A DNA stretch of 39,429 nucleotides from Saccoglossus kowalevskii (GCF_000003605.2 NW_003129360.1:23392-62820), one strand, 5' to 3'; counted from the stretch's first letter, positions 21,906 through 34,074 are shown. Notes: generated by a model from the letters alone, not told the origin. Translations and numbers: made by a program.

Positions 21906-22257
21906 ATGGACACGAATAAACTGGATCATGTTCTGTCGACTAATCCGTACAATAGAAATGTATTCTTCAGTGCTTATGCTGGAGATCAACTGCCTAAGGC
22001 AAAAGTATCCCGCAGCGTTCATATCAAACACCGATGACAGTAGCGGAGGCGGGACACATTGGGTGTTTTTTTATCTGAAGGATCCCTACCGCAGAGAATA
22101 TTTTGACTCATATGGTAGTCAACCCTATTACGTGGAATTTAAGAGATTTCTCGATAAAAACATTTGTACATGGATATACAATCATCGTCCTGTATTACTT
22201 GCTGTGCAGATGTTGAGGGGAACCTATGAAGTCCGTAGCCGACTCTTTCACGCGTGA
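21906..22257 (+). pseudogene. Polinton adenain-like cysteine protease, broken
   Basis: Starts ATG 21906 just after the capsid stop. It then shifts frame into SGGGTHWVFFYLKDP, with the catalytic His, and EYFDSYGSQP with the conserved Asp and Gly (21928-22257). The C-terminal part has VLLAVQ, but the catalytic Cys expected shortly after this Gln is not in the same frame. The family (Ulp1/adenovirus protease clan) matures virion proteins. Broken by a frameshift and probable loss of the nucleophile. Confidence 0.68.
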
Positions 22258-22358
22258 TAGACATTTAAATGACATTTATGTGAACAGATATATCAAGAAC
22301 TTTACCGGACTATTCTTTTTTTGATTATTTACTCAAACAAACAAACAAAATTATATTC

Positions 22359-23065
22359 CATGTAACTTATCTTAGTAGTTTTACCCATCTTTTGTCAGTT
22401 TCATAATTGAATACTTCTATGTATACTCTATGTATTTCAACCATTTTAAAATGTCATTTTTTTCTTATATATTACTAATAATAACATTCTTATATATTAC
22501 TCAGTTTTTTAATCCATTTTTTTTATTATTTACTCAAACAAAAAACAAAAAAACAAAAACAAACAAAAATGTATATTCCATGTAACTGATCTAGTTTTAC
22601 CCATCTTTTGTGTTTCCAAAATGACGTGTATTTATTAGCATGTGCGTGTGTGTATGTGCGTGTGTGTGAGCACCCTCTACGATACATTCTTAAAAACCTT
22701 ACGTGACGTCCATGCTCGTCCAATTAAAAAATAATTATAAAAAAATAATAAAAAAACAATTGATGGTAATTTATGCAAATGTATTTACGATGACCTCATT
22801 ACGACCTCGTATTCAAATCAATTTCATGTATGCAAATGTATTCACGGTATCCCATTGTGACGTCATCCTCATTCAAATTGACCCCTTCATGACCTTGTAC
22901 ACTCATTTATGCTAATGTATGCACGGATCCCCATTGTGACGTCATCATATATGCTAATGAATACACCGTCTCCCACTGTGATGTCATCCCATCCCATATG
23001 ACGTCATCGCGTCCAAATATGAACAGCGCCTTTATAGTCGTCCCTATAGTGTCTTACAAACTACT
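22359..23065. repeat. Right terminal inverted repeat of the Polinton (~0.71 kb)
   Basis: Reverse complement of 13035-13712. A segment running from 'ttatttactcaaacaaa' to 'ttttacccatcttttg' occurs twice as a direct repeat (about 22322-22398 and 22524-22610), spanning the inner edge. Ends cttacaaactact. Confidence 0.93.
22773..23006. promoter_or_regulatory. CRE/octamer module array in right TIR
   Basis: Octamers ATGCAAAT at 22773-22780 and 22830-22837. TGACGTCA at 22858-22865, 22937-22944 and 22999-23006, with a one-base variant TGATGTCA at 22980-22987. ATGCTAAT variants lie near 22911 and 22952. The modules mirror the left TIR. Confidence 0.6.
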
Positions 23066-23071
23066 ACTGTG
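23066..23071. repeat. Target site duplication of the Polinton, right copy
   Basis: ACTGTG directly after the ACT terminus, identical to 13029-13034. Confidence 0.9.
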
Positions 23072-23259
23072 TTTTCTCAAAATCAAAAAGGCGAATTATT
23101 CTGAATTATGTCTGGAACTATTGTATGGAATTTAAATTTAAAGACATTTGAAACTGATGTTATACATTATTAATCCGGTACATAAAGTTGTTTAAGACAT
23201 ATGGAAGAACCCTCCATTCCTTTACCACCACCCACCACCCTGAGAAGGGGGCTGCTTAT

Positions 23260-23360
23260 GGTTTGGGTTCCCTCTGTTTGTCCAGCCGTTGATTTCAGTT
23301 GATAGACTGATTTCCCCCAAATTTGGTACATGGTTGATACTGGACTGTCGACAGTCCACT
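23260..23360. repeat. Dispersed repeat (tgtttgtccagcc family)
   Basis: The segment 'tgtccagccgttgat..cagttgatagactgatttcc' recurs at 24745-24845 ('tgtccagccattgcat..cagttcatagactgatttcc'), with a further partial match at 24658-24700. No coding potential. Confidence 0.6.
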
Positions 23361-23735
23361 GGCCTAATGTACTTTTGTATCCTAGACATTCAAACGCCGA
23401 TGGGAAATGCACAGCATTTCACGCGAGAGACTATAGTCCCGGATGACTGTCCCCGTCTGCAGATTTATAGTTATGAAGAATTCATAGTTGACACTGACGT
23501 AATGAAATAAATTATATTAACATAATGTATGCAATTTGTTATACATGGCTGACCTCCTGAATGTGATGGTTATTATGAGCACTCCAATCTGATTAAAATC
23601 TGTAATGTATAAGCTTTAATTATTTTGGCTATAAATTTATTTTTATTTCATTTGTCATTACTTTTGATAGTAATGCCTTTTTATTTTATTATTTTACAGG
23701 AATAAAAACAAATATATTAGCAAATAATACAATAA

Positions 23736-24065
23736 ACAAACAATAATATATCCCAACAAGGATCTTATTTTAATCAGATTGCAGTTACTCCAACCAAAAT
23801 AACAAAGAAAACTATTAAATTGCATAGAACCAAGGAAACAACGTGCATTGTTTATGACAGTCAAATAGAAAATATAGAAAATTGGGGGAGGCTGTTTTGT
23901 GGGATCAACAGAGCTACGACATACGGAGAAATCGAATTTGTTGTGGCAGAGACGATCGATCTACATTTTGCCAGCTTGTATGCGTGCAGAGAATGTGGAC
24001 AGAGAGCGTCGACTCTGCATAAACACATGGATGAGTTCAGGAAGAAATTTCAACAAACTAAGTGA
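23736..24065 (+). other. Unidentified open frame with Cys/His cluster, possible exon
   Basis: Open for about 109 codons up to TGA at 24063-24065 and free of low-complexity sequence. It contains IENWGRLFCGINRATTYGE and, near the end, CRECGQRASTLHKHMDEF, a C-x2-C ... H-x-H arrangement like a small zinc-binding motif. A T-rich tract ending in ttacag lies at 23699, but no phase-compatible join was found. Unknown host exon or repeat remnant. Confidence 0.35.
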
Positions 24066-24524
24066 GAGTTATTGAAAAAGTTGCAGGCATTTTCTTCTAA
24101 GAGAATGGCAACTAAAAGTTCCCTGGTTTCGAAACGAGTACTTTTGACAAAACGAATGTCAACACGGCACGCTGACGAATACATTTATCCCTTTTGTGTA
24201 GTTTGCGATAGTGTCTCGCTGGCGTTCTTTGCAAGAAATATCATGGTAGTCTAAACGTTCCAGCATATAATGCATATTATAATACATTCGTCAAGATTTG
24301 TTTGTGCATTATATAAAAAACTGCTGCGGAAAGTGTCGCAGTCACGTATATAGTACAGTACTGTCAAAACAAACGTAAGCCGTTGGCGATCTAGTATCCA
24401 GCGACCCCTGCCCTTATTCACGATTGGTCACAATAAAATGACAGACATTTCGGCGAATATCATTTGCATATGAAAGTACCCGGATCTGGTAAGAAATATT
24501 ACCAGTGAATTGTAGCCTCTGACT

Positions 24525-24644
24525 GTCGGTCGTACCTAACGGCACTTCATACTTCCGGTCCCGGCGTTCGCAATTTATTCACACATATTACGTTCATACA
24601 CAATATTTATTAATAATAACAGATTAATATTAGGTACGACCGAC
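24525..24644. repeat. Short foldback repeat
   Basis: gtcggtcgtaccta (24525-24538) recurs as its exact reverse complement at 24631-24644. The interior is about 90 bp and AT-rich. A small MITE-like element. Confidence 0.5.
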
Positions 24645-24849
24645 TGTCGACATTCTAGGTTGACGCATGATGTTATACATATGCCCCAATTTATTAGCTC
24701 CGCTGTCGACTTTGTCAAGAGGAGCTTATCATACGAGTATGGTTATGTCTGTTTGTCCAGCCATTGCATTATCTCAGTTCATAGACTGATTTCCACCAAA
24801 CTTGATACATGGTTGATGCATGATAGTATACATATGCCCCAATTTACGA

Positions 24850-27180
24850 GTGATTATCCTCCGGCGTCCGTCGTTCGCATCTGCATCAACTTTTTATTAT
24901 TTTGACTTCTTCTAGAAAACTACAAGTCTGATTGTTTTGATACTTGGTGTATATGTACCTTGGGCTGACCTCTCAGGGTTGTTCATTTCGTGATGATATT
25001 TTTAATTCTCTAATTATGGTGAAAAGTGATAATTTTGACTTCTTGTTGAAAACAACAAGAACAATTGCTTTGATATTATACATATATAGGTAGATCTCTC
25101 TCATAATTGTTCATTCCGCTATGATATCTTCAATTCTTTAATTGAAATGTACATTGCTATCATCAGAGCGATTTCGGCCGCGAAGCTGCCTATTTTTCTG
25201 CTCTGATACAAAGTAGCAGTCCATATATGACCCCAAAATACCCTAAAAACCTACATTTTATATGTCTAGAGCATTATCTTCAAGTTGTGCTTGCCGATTC
25301 TGAATAACCCCCGTTTTTGACAGTATAATATTTCATGAAGATGCAACTTGATTTTTGTTAAGATTATATGCAATATGGTGACCAGCAGCCATTTTGTTTT
25401 CTCCTTTTTCGCACATTTTGTCTTATATCTCAAATGTATGCAGGCAATTGTGTTCTAGCACTTTAAGAGACTATCAAATCAAATGAGTTACAATCAAATC
25501 AAATATGGTTAACTGTCAGCCATATCAAAAATTTTCGTCTTTTTTGGCACATTTCTGCTTATCGAAAATATATCTAAAATTTGAGCTGTCCAATTATGTT
25601 AGGTTTCCTCAGAGGTTTATGAAGCAATTATTCAAAATTGGTATGGTAACACGTACCTGTCTAAGATGGTCAACTGGCAGAAACTTTGAGGAAAATCTGC
25701 AATTTTCATCTTTTTCTTTTTGCACAATTCTTCATACATACATCTCAAATTCACACAATCCATTTATACACAAATTTTGAACACATTTGTGTTCTAGCAC
25801 ATCACCAAGAATTGATCTGAAGATTTTAGCACCCGTTCAGTCAAATTTGACACGCGCAAAACATTTTAGAATAGATGTTCTATTCATTTCATGTTCCATT
25901 TCAAGATGACTGAATAGCGGACATTTTACTTAAAATTACAACAACATTGAACATTTTGTCATTCCGGAATTTTGTTAAAGTTGTATTGTTGACAACATTT
26001 TGTTTGTAACCTTTTGACGTGTCAAGTAGTATGTGTACTGTAATACCACATCAGATATCCACATCAGATATTGAGAAGTTTCGTGCATAGACTTAATTGT
26101 GAATAAAGTTCTGATCTGATCTTTGGTCTAGTAACTCAAAATTGAAAGGGATTTCAACAAAGTTTTTACCAACAATACAACTTTAATTTGCCTTTCAGTC
26201 TAATACATTTAGTGACAGTGTAAAACTGGAACTTGCACTTCTTCAAAGAGTATAAGAATAGAACAGGCAGTGACTTTTAACAATGGCCTGTTTATTGCAA
26301 GTCACATATTTCAAGTATGTAATTGATTCTAATTATGTTGTTAATTAAATTGATCTGAACTGAATTGTTCTAAAAATAGCTGATATTTATGTTTTTACCC
26401 CAAATCTGATCAAAATTAGTGAAAAATCTAAAAGTAATTGGCGTACATCTGCAATCCTTTCAGTGGGACTATTCTATAGTCATGCTTATTTATGCAGGAG
26501 GAATTATTATTTGCCTTATTTTTTTAAGCATTAATAATTTTATTCTTAATTATTTAACATTTTTTTTCAACATTTTATATTTTTTTAATTTGTTTTGAGT
26601 GTATTATTGACTTTACGTCACCTGTATTGTGTACGGTCCAAATAAAATATCCTATCCATTCTAAACTCATCTTTATATAATATCACAACTCGAGTTGACC
26701 GCTACCAACTTGCAACATGACGCCTATTATATTGAATAAATCTGCTGAAACGTAATTGATTATGTGGTTACGAATTATTTCATTGGTTAATTGAACATCC
26801 TCCTTTCCTGTACAAGGTTATGGTGATATACTTTCACAGAACAACTATTCTGCTTTAATCAAAGCAAAAAAATGGCTGGTGGACTGTTCACGCTACAAAG
26901 GTAATTAGGGTTATTATGTAGGTTAGGGGTCACACATTTGAAATAAAAGGATTGGCTAGAAGAATGTGACCGATGCAAAATTTGTTCACGTTGTCTTTGT
27001 CTTTGTTATTATTATTTTTATTATTATTGCAGCAACATAAATTAACAATTTCAAAATAAGATGTATTACATTCCAAAGGACAAAAACAAAAACAGAATAG
27101 TACAAACAAAATATGCAGCTAATCCAAGGAGAGATACATTTAGATTATTAAAGACTTAGTTAAAAATATCATGCAAAAAG
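24850..27180. other. Intergenic, AT-rich, no gene recognised
   Basis: Open frames here are short, mostly start at non-ATG codons and show no domains. Repeated phrases such as 'attttgacttctt..gaaaac' near 24897 and 25034 suggest diverged repeats. Confidence 0.45.
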
Positions 27181-27235
27181 CCGTCCCATTTCCTTAAATG
27201 TTTAAACTTTATTTTTCTGGCGGCTATATAGTATT

Positions 27236-28081
27236 TCACTTCCTGGATTTGTGATTACCAGAATGTAATGCATGGTTTAGAGCATTGACAAGAATCGGGC
27301 CTAATTTGGTCCAGAATTGTTTATATAAATCAACTGGTATACCTTCATTTTCAGGGGACTTATTAACAGAAAACGATGTAACAGCTACTCGGGGTTCGGC
27401 AAGATTAATAGAGCATTCACAATAATTAATCATTCATATGACAAATGTGGCAAATCAAAAATATATTCTCTAAATCAGCTTGATCCTCCCCGACAGAGTA
27501 GATAAACGTGGCGAAAAAAAGTGGAAAAAGCTTTAATTTGTTGGTTATTCATTTTTAGGAGATTTCACTGTTTCCCTTCATGACTAATTATTGAGTTAAT
27601 CTGATTTTTCTTTGCATTAGTTTTTCAAACTGTAAAAAGAATTTCTAAACAATCGTCCATATTTTTTTCATTGGTTCCAAAACGACCCCCAAAACGATCT
27701 CTGCTATTATCCAGAAGCATGTATATTCATGCAATATTTCAATAATTTATTTGTTTAAGAAATTGTCTATACTCCCGGCATATGTATTAACCAATATAAT
27801 CGCATATTCTCAATATTCATGTCTATAATTAAATATCTGCTATTAGGGTCAAAATAACTTTGTAAGTATCGTAGTCTGTAATCTGAATAGTATCACTTCG
27901 TAACTATCACCATGCGAGAATAGAACACGACTCTTACACTCTCCGTCTTAATTGAACTGTGCGTTTCTTGTAAAATCACAATATTTGGTTTTAGATTTTC
28001 GATCCAGTGAGAAATAGATTTGCATTTTGATAATCGCCTTAACCCTCTAACAGTTAACAACAAACTATTTAATTGATGCAT
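27236..28081 (-). mobile_element. L1-like non-LTR retrotransposon fragment (endonuclease to early RT)
   Basis: Minus strand. The stretch 28081-27893 begins at an ATG and reads an APE-type endonuclease N-terminus with NIVILQETHSS. 27855-27737 continues the endonuclease domain. 27720-27500 is a stop-ridden linker. 27433-27236 reads an early reverse-transcriptase segment with SVNKSPENEGIPVDLYKQFW. The YxDD catalytic region and 3' end are absent. Many stops. A dead fragment of the L1/Tx1-like class. Confidence 0.7.
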
Positions 28082-28446
28082 AGTAATAAATCAGATAACA
28101 TATTACTCCCTAAAATGAAAAACAGGGCTGCGTTTTTTTAAATTTACACAATGAAATGAAATAGAAGCAGTAAATTCCGATCATGTAGTTAGATATAGGG
28201 CAACGGACTCCCGAGCCCGAATACAAGTTCAATACAAGAGAATGGCACTTCTACAATAAATTAATACCGTTTCTAGAAACAAAATCGAAAGTAAATATTC
28301 ATGTCAAATTACGTACGTGATAGGTACCGTTTTAATTTTGGTGCTTGATGACATGATCAGAAACGTTACTAATGACAGAAATAATATTACTTCTGCCAAA
28401 ATATCGCTTTTTCCACACTTTATTCCATTTGAGATTACCCATTTGT

Positions 28447-28803
28447 TTATTTGTTACCATCCGACTCCTTGAATTCATAAAAACGTAAATTAAAACTTCT
28501 TAGGTAGCGCTGCATACTCACGTTTAGAGTGGAGTTGGAATGGACTTCTTTGGAAAGTGCAGCTACCTCAGTGCTCAGTCGTTTTGTGTGGAGATTACAA
28601 TATGTCACGTCTGCCGATAGAAATTCCAACAAACAACTAAACCTAAATGCTACAGTACAATATACAATGAGGGAACTGGGCGTACCCTTCCCTGCGTCAT
28701 GCCAGGGATCGTGGACAAGGCCCCGGATCAGTTTCAGTAAAGCCGTAATCAAAACATATATGGCTGCACTGATTGTACACGCACACCAATTAGGGCGATC
28801 CAT
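28447..28803 (-). CDS. Putative small membrane protein or first exon
   Basis: Opens at ATG 28803 and runs 118 codons in a stretch richer in G+C than its surroundings. Residues about 10-28 are a hydrophobic segment followed by basic residues, and a second hydrophobic stretch lies at about 46-66. Then comes a short helical region with an N-S-T glycosylation site. A strong splice donor (AAC|gtgagt at 28522/28521) would end it as a 94-codon phase-0 first exon. No family recognised. The opposite strand is also open for over 100 codons (28529-28852) but lacks a proper ATG, so minus is preferred. Confidence 0.35.
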   Translation of the reverse strand: MDRPNWCACTISAAIYVLITALLKLIRGLVHDPWHDAGKGTPSSLIVYCTVAFRFSCLLEFLSADVTYCNLHTKRLSTEVAALSKEVHSNSTLNVSMQRYLRSFNLRFYEFKESDGNK

Positions 28804-28859
28804 CAATGTCGCCGGTCATCGCCCTGTGTCTATTTGTATATCATTTATTTAGAAAGCCT

Positions 28860-29510
28860 ATCGCTCTTATAACAATCGGATATAATGTAAAGCTTTAAAG
28901 GGTTCAAATGTCTCAAATAAATATATTTTTTATTTAGTAGTAGATAAAAAGTAGAAATAAATGGAAATGAATGAGAACACTTTTTCCCCTAGGCTCTTCC
29001 GCGTAACTCAAAACCGAACTCCGAGGAGTGAGCTGCAAGGCGAATTTTTTTTCGGTGAATAGTTTATTATTTGAATACACGATAATTTAAACTCTGTCAC
29101 TTCGTACGAGATTGAACCAAATACGACAGATGAATTAGTTGATAAGAGTGAATTTATATATTACAATAAAAATATAAAGCTTACAGAAAGAGCTTTCAAT
29201 TAGCTAGAATATTAAAAGGCATGTCGTGTGATGCAAGTATTTTTAGCTATCACTGTTTGAGAGGGATTATTATACCAATCTGAGCATTATCAAGTATAGT
29301 TTCAATCTGAATATGTTCTACTTTAGTGTCCGATTTGTCAAGAAGTATACTTTTTTCTAACAAGTGTGAGGGAGGAGTTGCTTATATTGGCTGAAATAAG
29401 ATTTATACCTTGATGCTTTTTGGCTTAAGCCACAGGCGGATTGAATTATATCAATGGGTAAGCTTCGTATAACCATTGATGTCATGAAGACGGAAACAAT
29501 ATTTCAATAT
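28860..29510. other. Intergenic, nothing recognised
   Basis: AT-rich, no open frame of note. Confidence 0.4.
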
Positions 29511-29514
29511 GCAA

Positions 29515-29640
29515 TATTTCAATGACATGTTTAAGAAATTGTTTATTCTCACGCTCCTCTATTGGGGCATATGAAGTAACCAATATAACTCGCTTATTCT
29601 CATTATTTACGTCTACAATTAAATACCCTTCCATCTTGAA
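29515..29640 (-). mobile_element. Second LINE endonuclease fragment
   Basis: Homologous at DNA level to 27733-27850. The minus strand reads YLIVDVNNENKRVILVTSYA and continues through APIEERENKQF, the middle of an APE-type endonuclease. A short isolated remnant. Confidence 0.6.
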
Positions 29641-29769
29641 CGTTGAATTAAATTGTTACTCTACCGTACTATCTTAAACGTTAAATTAAATTGTTACTCT
29701 ACCGTACCATCTTGAACGTTATATTAAATTGTTACTCTACCCTCCCATCTTAGACAAAACATTAAATTG
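29632..29769. repeat. 38-bp tandem repeat, 3.6 copies
   Basis: Units at 29632-29669, 29670-29707, 29708-29745 and a partial one at 29746-29769, each 'catcttgaacgtt.attaaattgttactctacc...'. Related single units occur near 31680-31735 and 33003-33045. Confidence 0.85.
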
Positions 29770-29929
29770 TCTTGGAGGGCACAAATGGGATGAAATAGAA
29801 AACAGTCAGGTTCTTGGGAATACTATTAGCAATGCAAGATCCATTCATGTATATTTGCGTATTCAAACTGATAACGGCTATTCCAGCATTCATTGCATTG
29901 TTAAATTTTGTCTTTCAAAATTGATCTGA

Positions 29930-32190
29930 TAAAGCAGAAAATATGGTTGAATCATTTTTCAGCCGCATTGTTTTGCGTTCATACTTTATATAGTGTTTGA
30001 CCAAGGGGATGGGTGATGTTACCCGAATACTACGCTACTCTGCTTAGGTAAAAAACTGCAGGGATGGAGAAATATCTGAGATAACGTTAACTCGAAACTC
30101 TGGGTGATATTCAGAGAACATATATCACGAATACATGGTATGCATATGTTTCAAGTAAAGTGCCGAGAAACGTTTTCTGTTCCAAAAAAAACCTACAAAA
30201 TGTCTGCAATGTATATATCACGTGACCTCCTCAAAACTGTGTCTATTTTTAGAAATGACGACACGGGGAAAATGGTCGTTGTACCGTAACTGGTATCACG
30301 CTGAACTGCACTATACTCTGAGTATAAAACCAGTATTAACTCGAAGCTGTCATTTGTACAACCAGGTCGTAGCTAATAACTAAGAGTGCCAACACAGTGT
30401 GATTTCCTACAAATGAACATATACTCACTGAAATTGAAGCGTAGCTCTATCACTTCACTGTATGTCACTCCTGAAATTGTCTGACCAAAATAGAAATGCT
30501 AACATACTCGCGAAAGTGTCACTTTCTAAACTATCGGGTTACGTATATCGACACCGTTAAAATATGATGCAACAATGGCGGACACTTCAGCGTGGCATAA
30601 AGATGGCAATAAATTTCATTTTATCTTAAAATCAGTCAGTGATCTACATTGTAGCGCAATTCCAACTTGCGTTGATGTAATATACTCGTCATTTAAAAAA
30701 AGGATTGTATTAATTGTATTTTTACAAACACATCAATATTGCCAACAATATTGTCTTAATAATTTAATGTCCAATTATGTGCAGTTGTCGCCATATAAAT
30801 GCTGTCTGCTTTATTATCGACAATAGTAATATTCCTTCTCTCTTTACACTTCACAAAGCCAGGCACATCATATCAATGATGATCTCCAATGAAATATCTT
30901 ACGTGAACACTTCACCTGTGTGTGGGGGGGGGGTACAGCTGATACCAGTTAACGTGATGTGTATGGCCTGTCTGTGATGTGATGAAAAGTCTGAATATAG
31001 TTATTTAATACCAAGCTACGCATGCCATCACGTAAAATTGCGATAATACAATCCCTTTTGTCTGCATCGCAATATCGGGTGTGCGAGGTGCTCATTTATT
31101 TGGCTTATGAATGTATTCGACATAGTCCCATATAGTAAATATCAGTGAATATTTTATTGTATTACGCGTGTGCACCAGCTGACTGTGACCGTAGTGTTTA
31201 TATAGGAGGCAAATTCTCCTTTTCGCTGTAAGCAGACGTCCTCCCAAATCCGCCACGTCTCACTGACCAACAAAGAGGTTTATTTGAAGAAGGAACTAAA
31301 GAGTATTATCGATGTACATAAATGACTTCGATGTCAAATTATTGACCAATCAACGTAAAGCATGTAATTTCCGTATAACCATAACACTCACATGACTAAA
31401 TCAATGTAATACTTCCTAAACCTTAATTGTACTTTGCTTATCCCATCGTCATGGTAATCTTAGAATACAAAATAGTCGTGTTTTATAGCATACGACATAT
31501 GAATGCATTCCTTATATTCCCGAATAGTAAATATCGGTAAATAAATCACATTTACGTTATTACACGTGTGTGCCATATTAATATAATGCATATTAATAAT
31601 ATATATATCGATGGCATCAGTTTCAGTGTCAAATAATTGACTGACAAAATGTTGAGCAATGGCTGAGCATTCATGAAATATTAAATTGTTATTTTCCCCT
31701 CCCATCTCAGACGATACATTAAATTGTTACTCTAACCACTGATGGCTATTTTAGTAAGATAGATGAAAGTAAGCATTGATTGTGATGCAATTTCCGTTAT
31801 AACACGTTAATGGTCAGCTATTATAGGGTGTATCCGGGGGTACTGGATTTAGGGTGGGAGTGCTCCGCACCCAGTTGAAAGCTTTTGCATTATTTAATTA
31901 TACAAAATATTTTTCACACAAAAACCACAAATTGGCTGAATTGTGTTAGCAGTTGGTCTAATATTGCCCCCAACAGGTCGTTTAGATGTCAAAGTTTGGT
32001 ATTTTTCCCCCGATTTGTAGGAAACTGAAAAGTCTGTTTTTCATCTTGTCTCTTTATTTAGTTTCAATCCATATTTAAGATGGTTGCCCCCATTAAGTAA
32101 ATATCAGTAAATTAATTGCGTTTATTCTATTATCACGTGTACGCCAGCTGACGCCATGTTTTCAAGTGTTGTTTGAGGATAGATGTTATT
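29930..32190. other. Repeat-rich intergenic region, no gene recognised
   Basis: Contains three diverged copies of a dispersed repeat with 'agtaaatatc.gt.aat' followed by 'ttattacacgtgtgtgcca' type sequence, near 31131-31190, 31526-31580 and 32097-32155. A 'cagtcagtgatct.cattgtagcg' segment at 30633-30660 is shared with 32886-32915. A g8 run lies at about 30925. No supported exon. Confidence 0.45.
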
Positions 32191-32191
32191 G

Positions 32192-32200
32192 GATACTGAG
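32192..32200. repeat. MITE target site duplication, left
   Basis: gatactgag, identical to 32816-32824. Confidence 0.8.
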
Positions 32201-32815
32201 TAGACTGGCAAAGTCGGGACTTCTTGTTTGTTTTACAAAAAAAATATAATTGATTGTCAATTTAGCCTTTTTAACGTGATCGCGAAAACTAGCTCGACTG
32301 CGAAAGAAATCCCGACTGGACGCATCTGCAGGCGACCCCCTGCGTTGGAGTGAAAACCGGAGCGGAATCACTCCGGTGATTATGCTAATTAAAAGATGTT
32401 GACTAGCATTGACAACGAATCAAAGTGCAGTTGTAACGTCATCTCTTATCTATGTGACCTTTCACTTCTGAGGTCCCGGCGATTTTGAAAGACTACTTAT
32501 ATACATTGGAAATTTAAATCGAATTGTGTTCAGTAAACATGGATGAAAGTATCGCCGTTGCACTTAAACAAGTTAAAGCATCCATCTCTGCGATCGAATC
32601 GAATCAACCTTTAAAAAGTCACGTTTACTTTCAAACACCCACTCATGAATAATCAATGACATCATGAATTAATATCAGTCAAATGCCCGCAGATGTGTCC
32701 AGTCGGGATTTCTTTAGCGGTCAGGTTAGTTTTCCCGATCACACTGAAAGGACTAAAAAAACAATTAATCATTTCTTTTTGTAAACAAAAAAGAAGTCCC
32801 GACTTTGCCAGTCCA
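32201..32815. mobile_element. 615-bp MITE / non-autonomous DNA transposon with ~135-bp TIRs
   Basis: The left end tagactggcaaagtcggg is matched by the reverse complement of the right end (tggactggcaaagtcggg). Homology extends about 135 bp inward on each side, to 'cccgactgga(c)gcatctgc'. A perfect 9-bp duplication (gatactgag) flanks it. The interior has no transposase. A 9-bp duplication suggests mobilisation by a MULE-type transposase, though an 8-9-bp hAT-like event cannot be excluded. Confidence 0.85.
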
Positions 32816-32824
32816 GATACTGAG
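32816..32824. repeat. MITE target site duplication, right
   Basis: gatactgag, identical to 32192-32200. Confidence 0.8.
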
Positions 32825-32829
32825 ATGTG

Positions 32830-33555
32830 TAGTTCATCACTGTTAAAATATTATATTAATTTTATAAATATTATTTTATCTTGAGGTCAGTCAGTGATCT
32901 CCATTGTAGCGTACTGTATGCAAGTGTCACAACATCTATGCTTACCAAATTCTAAAGCAAAATCTGAAAAATATTATAATAATTGGTTAAATTAAATATA
33001 AAATTGTTAAATTGTTATTTTACCCTCCCGTCTTAGATGATACATGTTGATGCACGACTCAGTTTAGAAATGTAATAATAAATCTCCGCTTCTCTTGATG
33101 TTGTTGTACAAGCATTAAAGGGCGATGGTCGTGCAGGTATGAGTGAAGCATTACCAATAAACATTCAAAGCATTGTTGTAGCGATATACCTCTGTTTCCT
33201 TGATTTATTGCAATGTACAAAACAGTATTTTTGGTGAATATTCATGACAAACCACTTAATTGTATTATTTAAATCGTATATCTATAATTGTAGGAAGAAA
33301 GGTGTTAGGATAACTTTTGTTGTCGACTGTGTTTGTTGACATGGGTCTCATAATTCACGTGTACTTTCCACTTATTCTGCTCACTTAATATCATCTTCTG
33401 GATTTGAGATGATATTTGCCCATACATTCAGTAATGATATGCTGAATAATTTCTCCAACTTGTTGTATCGACATTTCACTCTTAGCTGAGTGACCTATAT
33501 ATTTTTGTTTGTTTGCAGAGCAGATGCACCAGTATACACGCAGAGGTTAGACTCT
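32830..33555. other. Intergenic, no gene recognised
   Basis: AT-rich with one copy of the 29.6-kb repeat unit. Nothing coding seen. Confidence 0.4.
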
Positions 33556-34074
33556 GAAACCCTAGCTAGCTGCACAGAAAGGTATGCCATACTTATCATC
33601 GTGACATACGAGATCAATGAGTTCTGAATGTTATAATAGCTAAGCAACTCATCTATAACTATGCTGTATATTTGATTCTGAATACTATAATGAAGCATGG
33701 TGCAGTTCACTGGATAAGGTTTCTGGCTATTGATCTTATGAGTTGAATTTGTTATGAAGGAATGATTGAGACTTGCAGAACAAAATCTACTTTTGATGAA
33801 AACATTGATTGCCTTTTATGAAGCTTCCCAAAATCTCTATGAAACCCTGCATGATTTGGAAGTTAACATTTTTAAATGTAATATTGCGTATCAATGAAAT
33901 AAATTAAACGATAATAATGACAAAACATATTGAATTAATCCAGTTTTATAGGCATGACAGGCAAATGAGAATATTTTTGTTTAAGTGATTGGTTCAGATG
34001 ATTTGTTTACGGGTAATACATAAGTGCATACATAAATTCTGAGATGGAATAACATGAATATCAATAATATGAGG

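Larger units (their letters stand above)
13035..23065. mobile_element. Polinton/Maverick (adintovirus-like) element, 10,031 bp, degraded but with intact ends
   Basis: Bounded by long inverted repeats starting AGT...ACT and by a perfect 6-bp target duplication. Inside are recognisable but broken polymerase B, rve integrase with chromodomain, capsid, core and adenain-like protease genes, the standard Polinton set. Polintons are usually about 15-20 kb. This copy lacks the packaging ATPase and most of the polymerase, so it has suffered internal deletion. All + virion genes carry stops or frameshifts. The left third holds three non-canonical cargo genes, two of them showing introns or an intron-like structure. 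The element can no longer code for its own mobility. Confidence 0.93.

Noticed and set aside
28522-28803. Candidate first (membrane anchor) exon for the sulfotransferase gene at 5-10 kb
   Set aside because: Its donor is phase 0, while the next exon needs phase 1. The exon at 9712-9853 fits exactly and is only 1.2 kb away.
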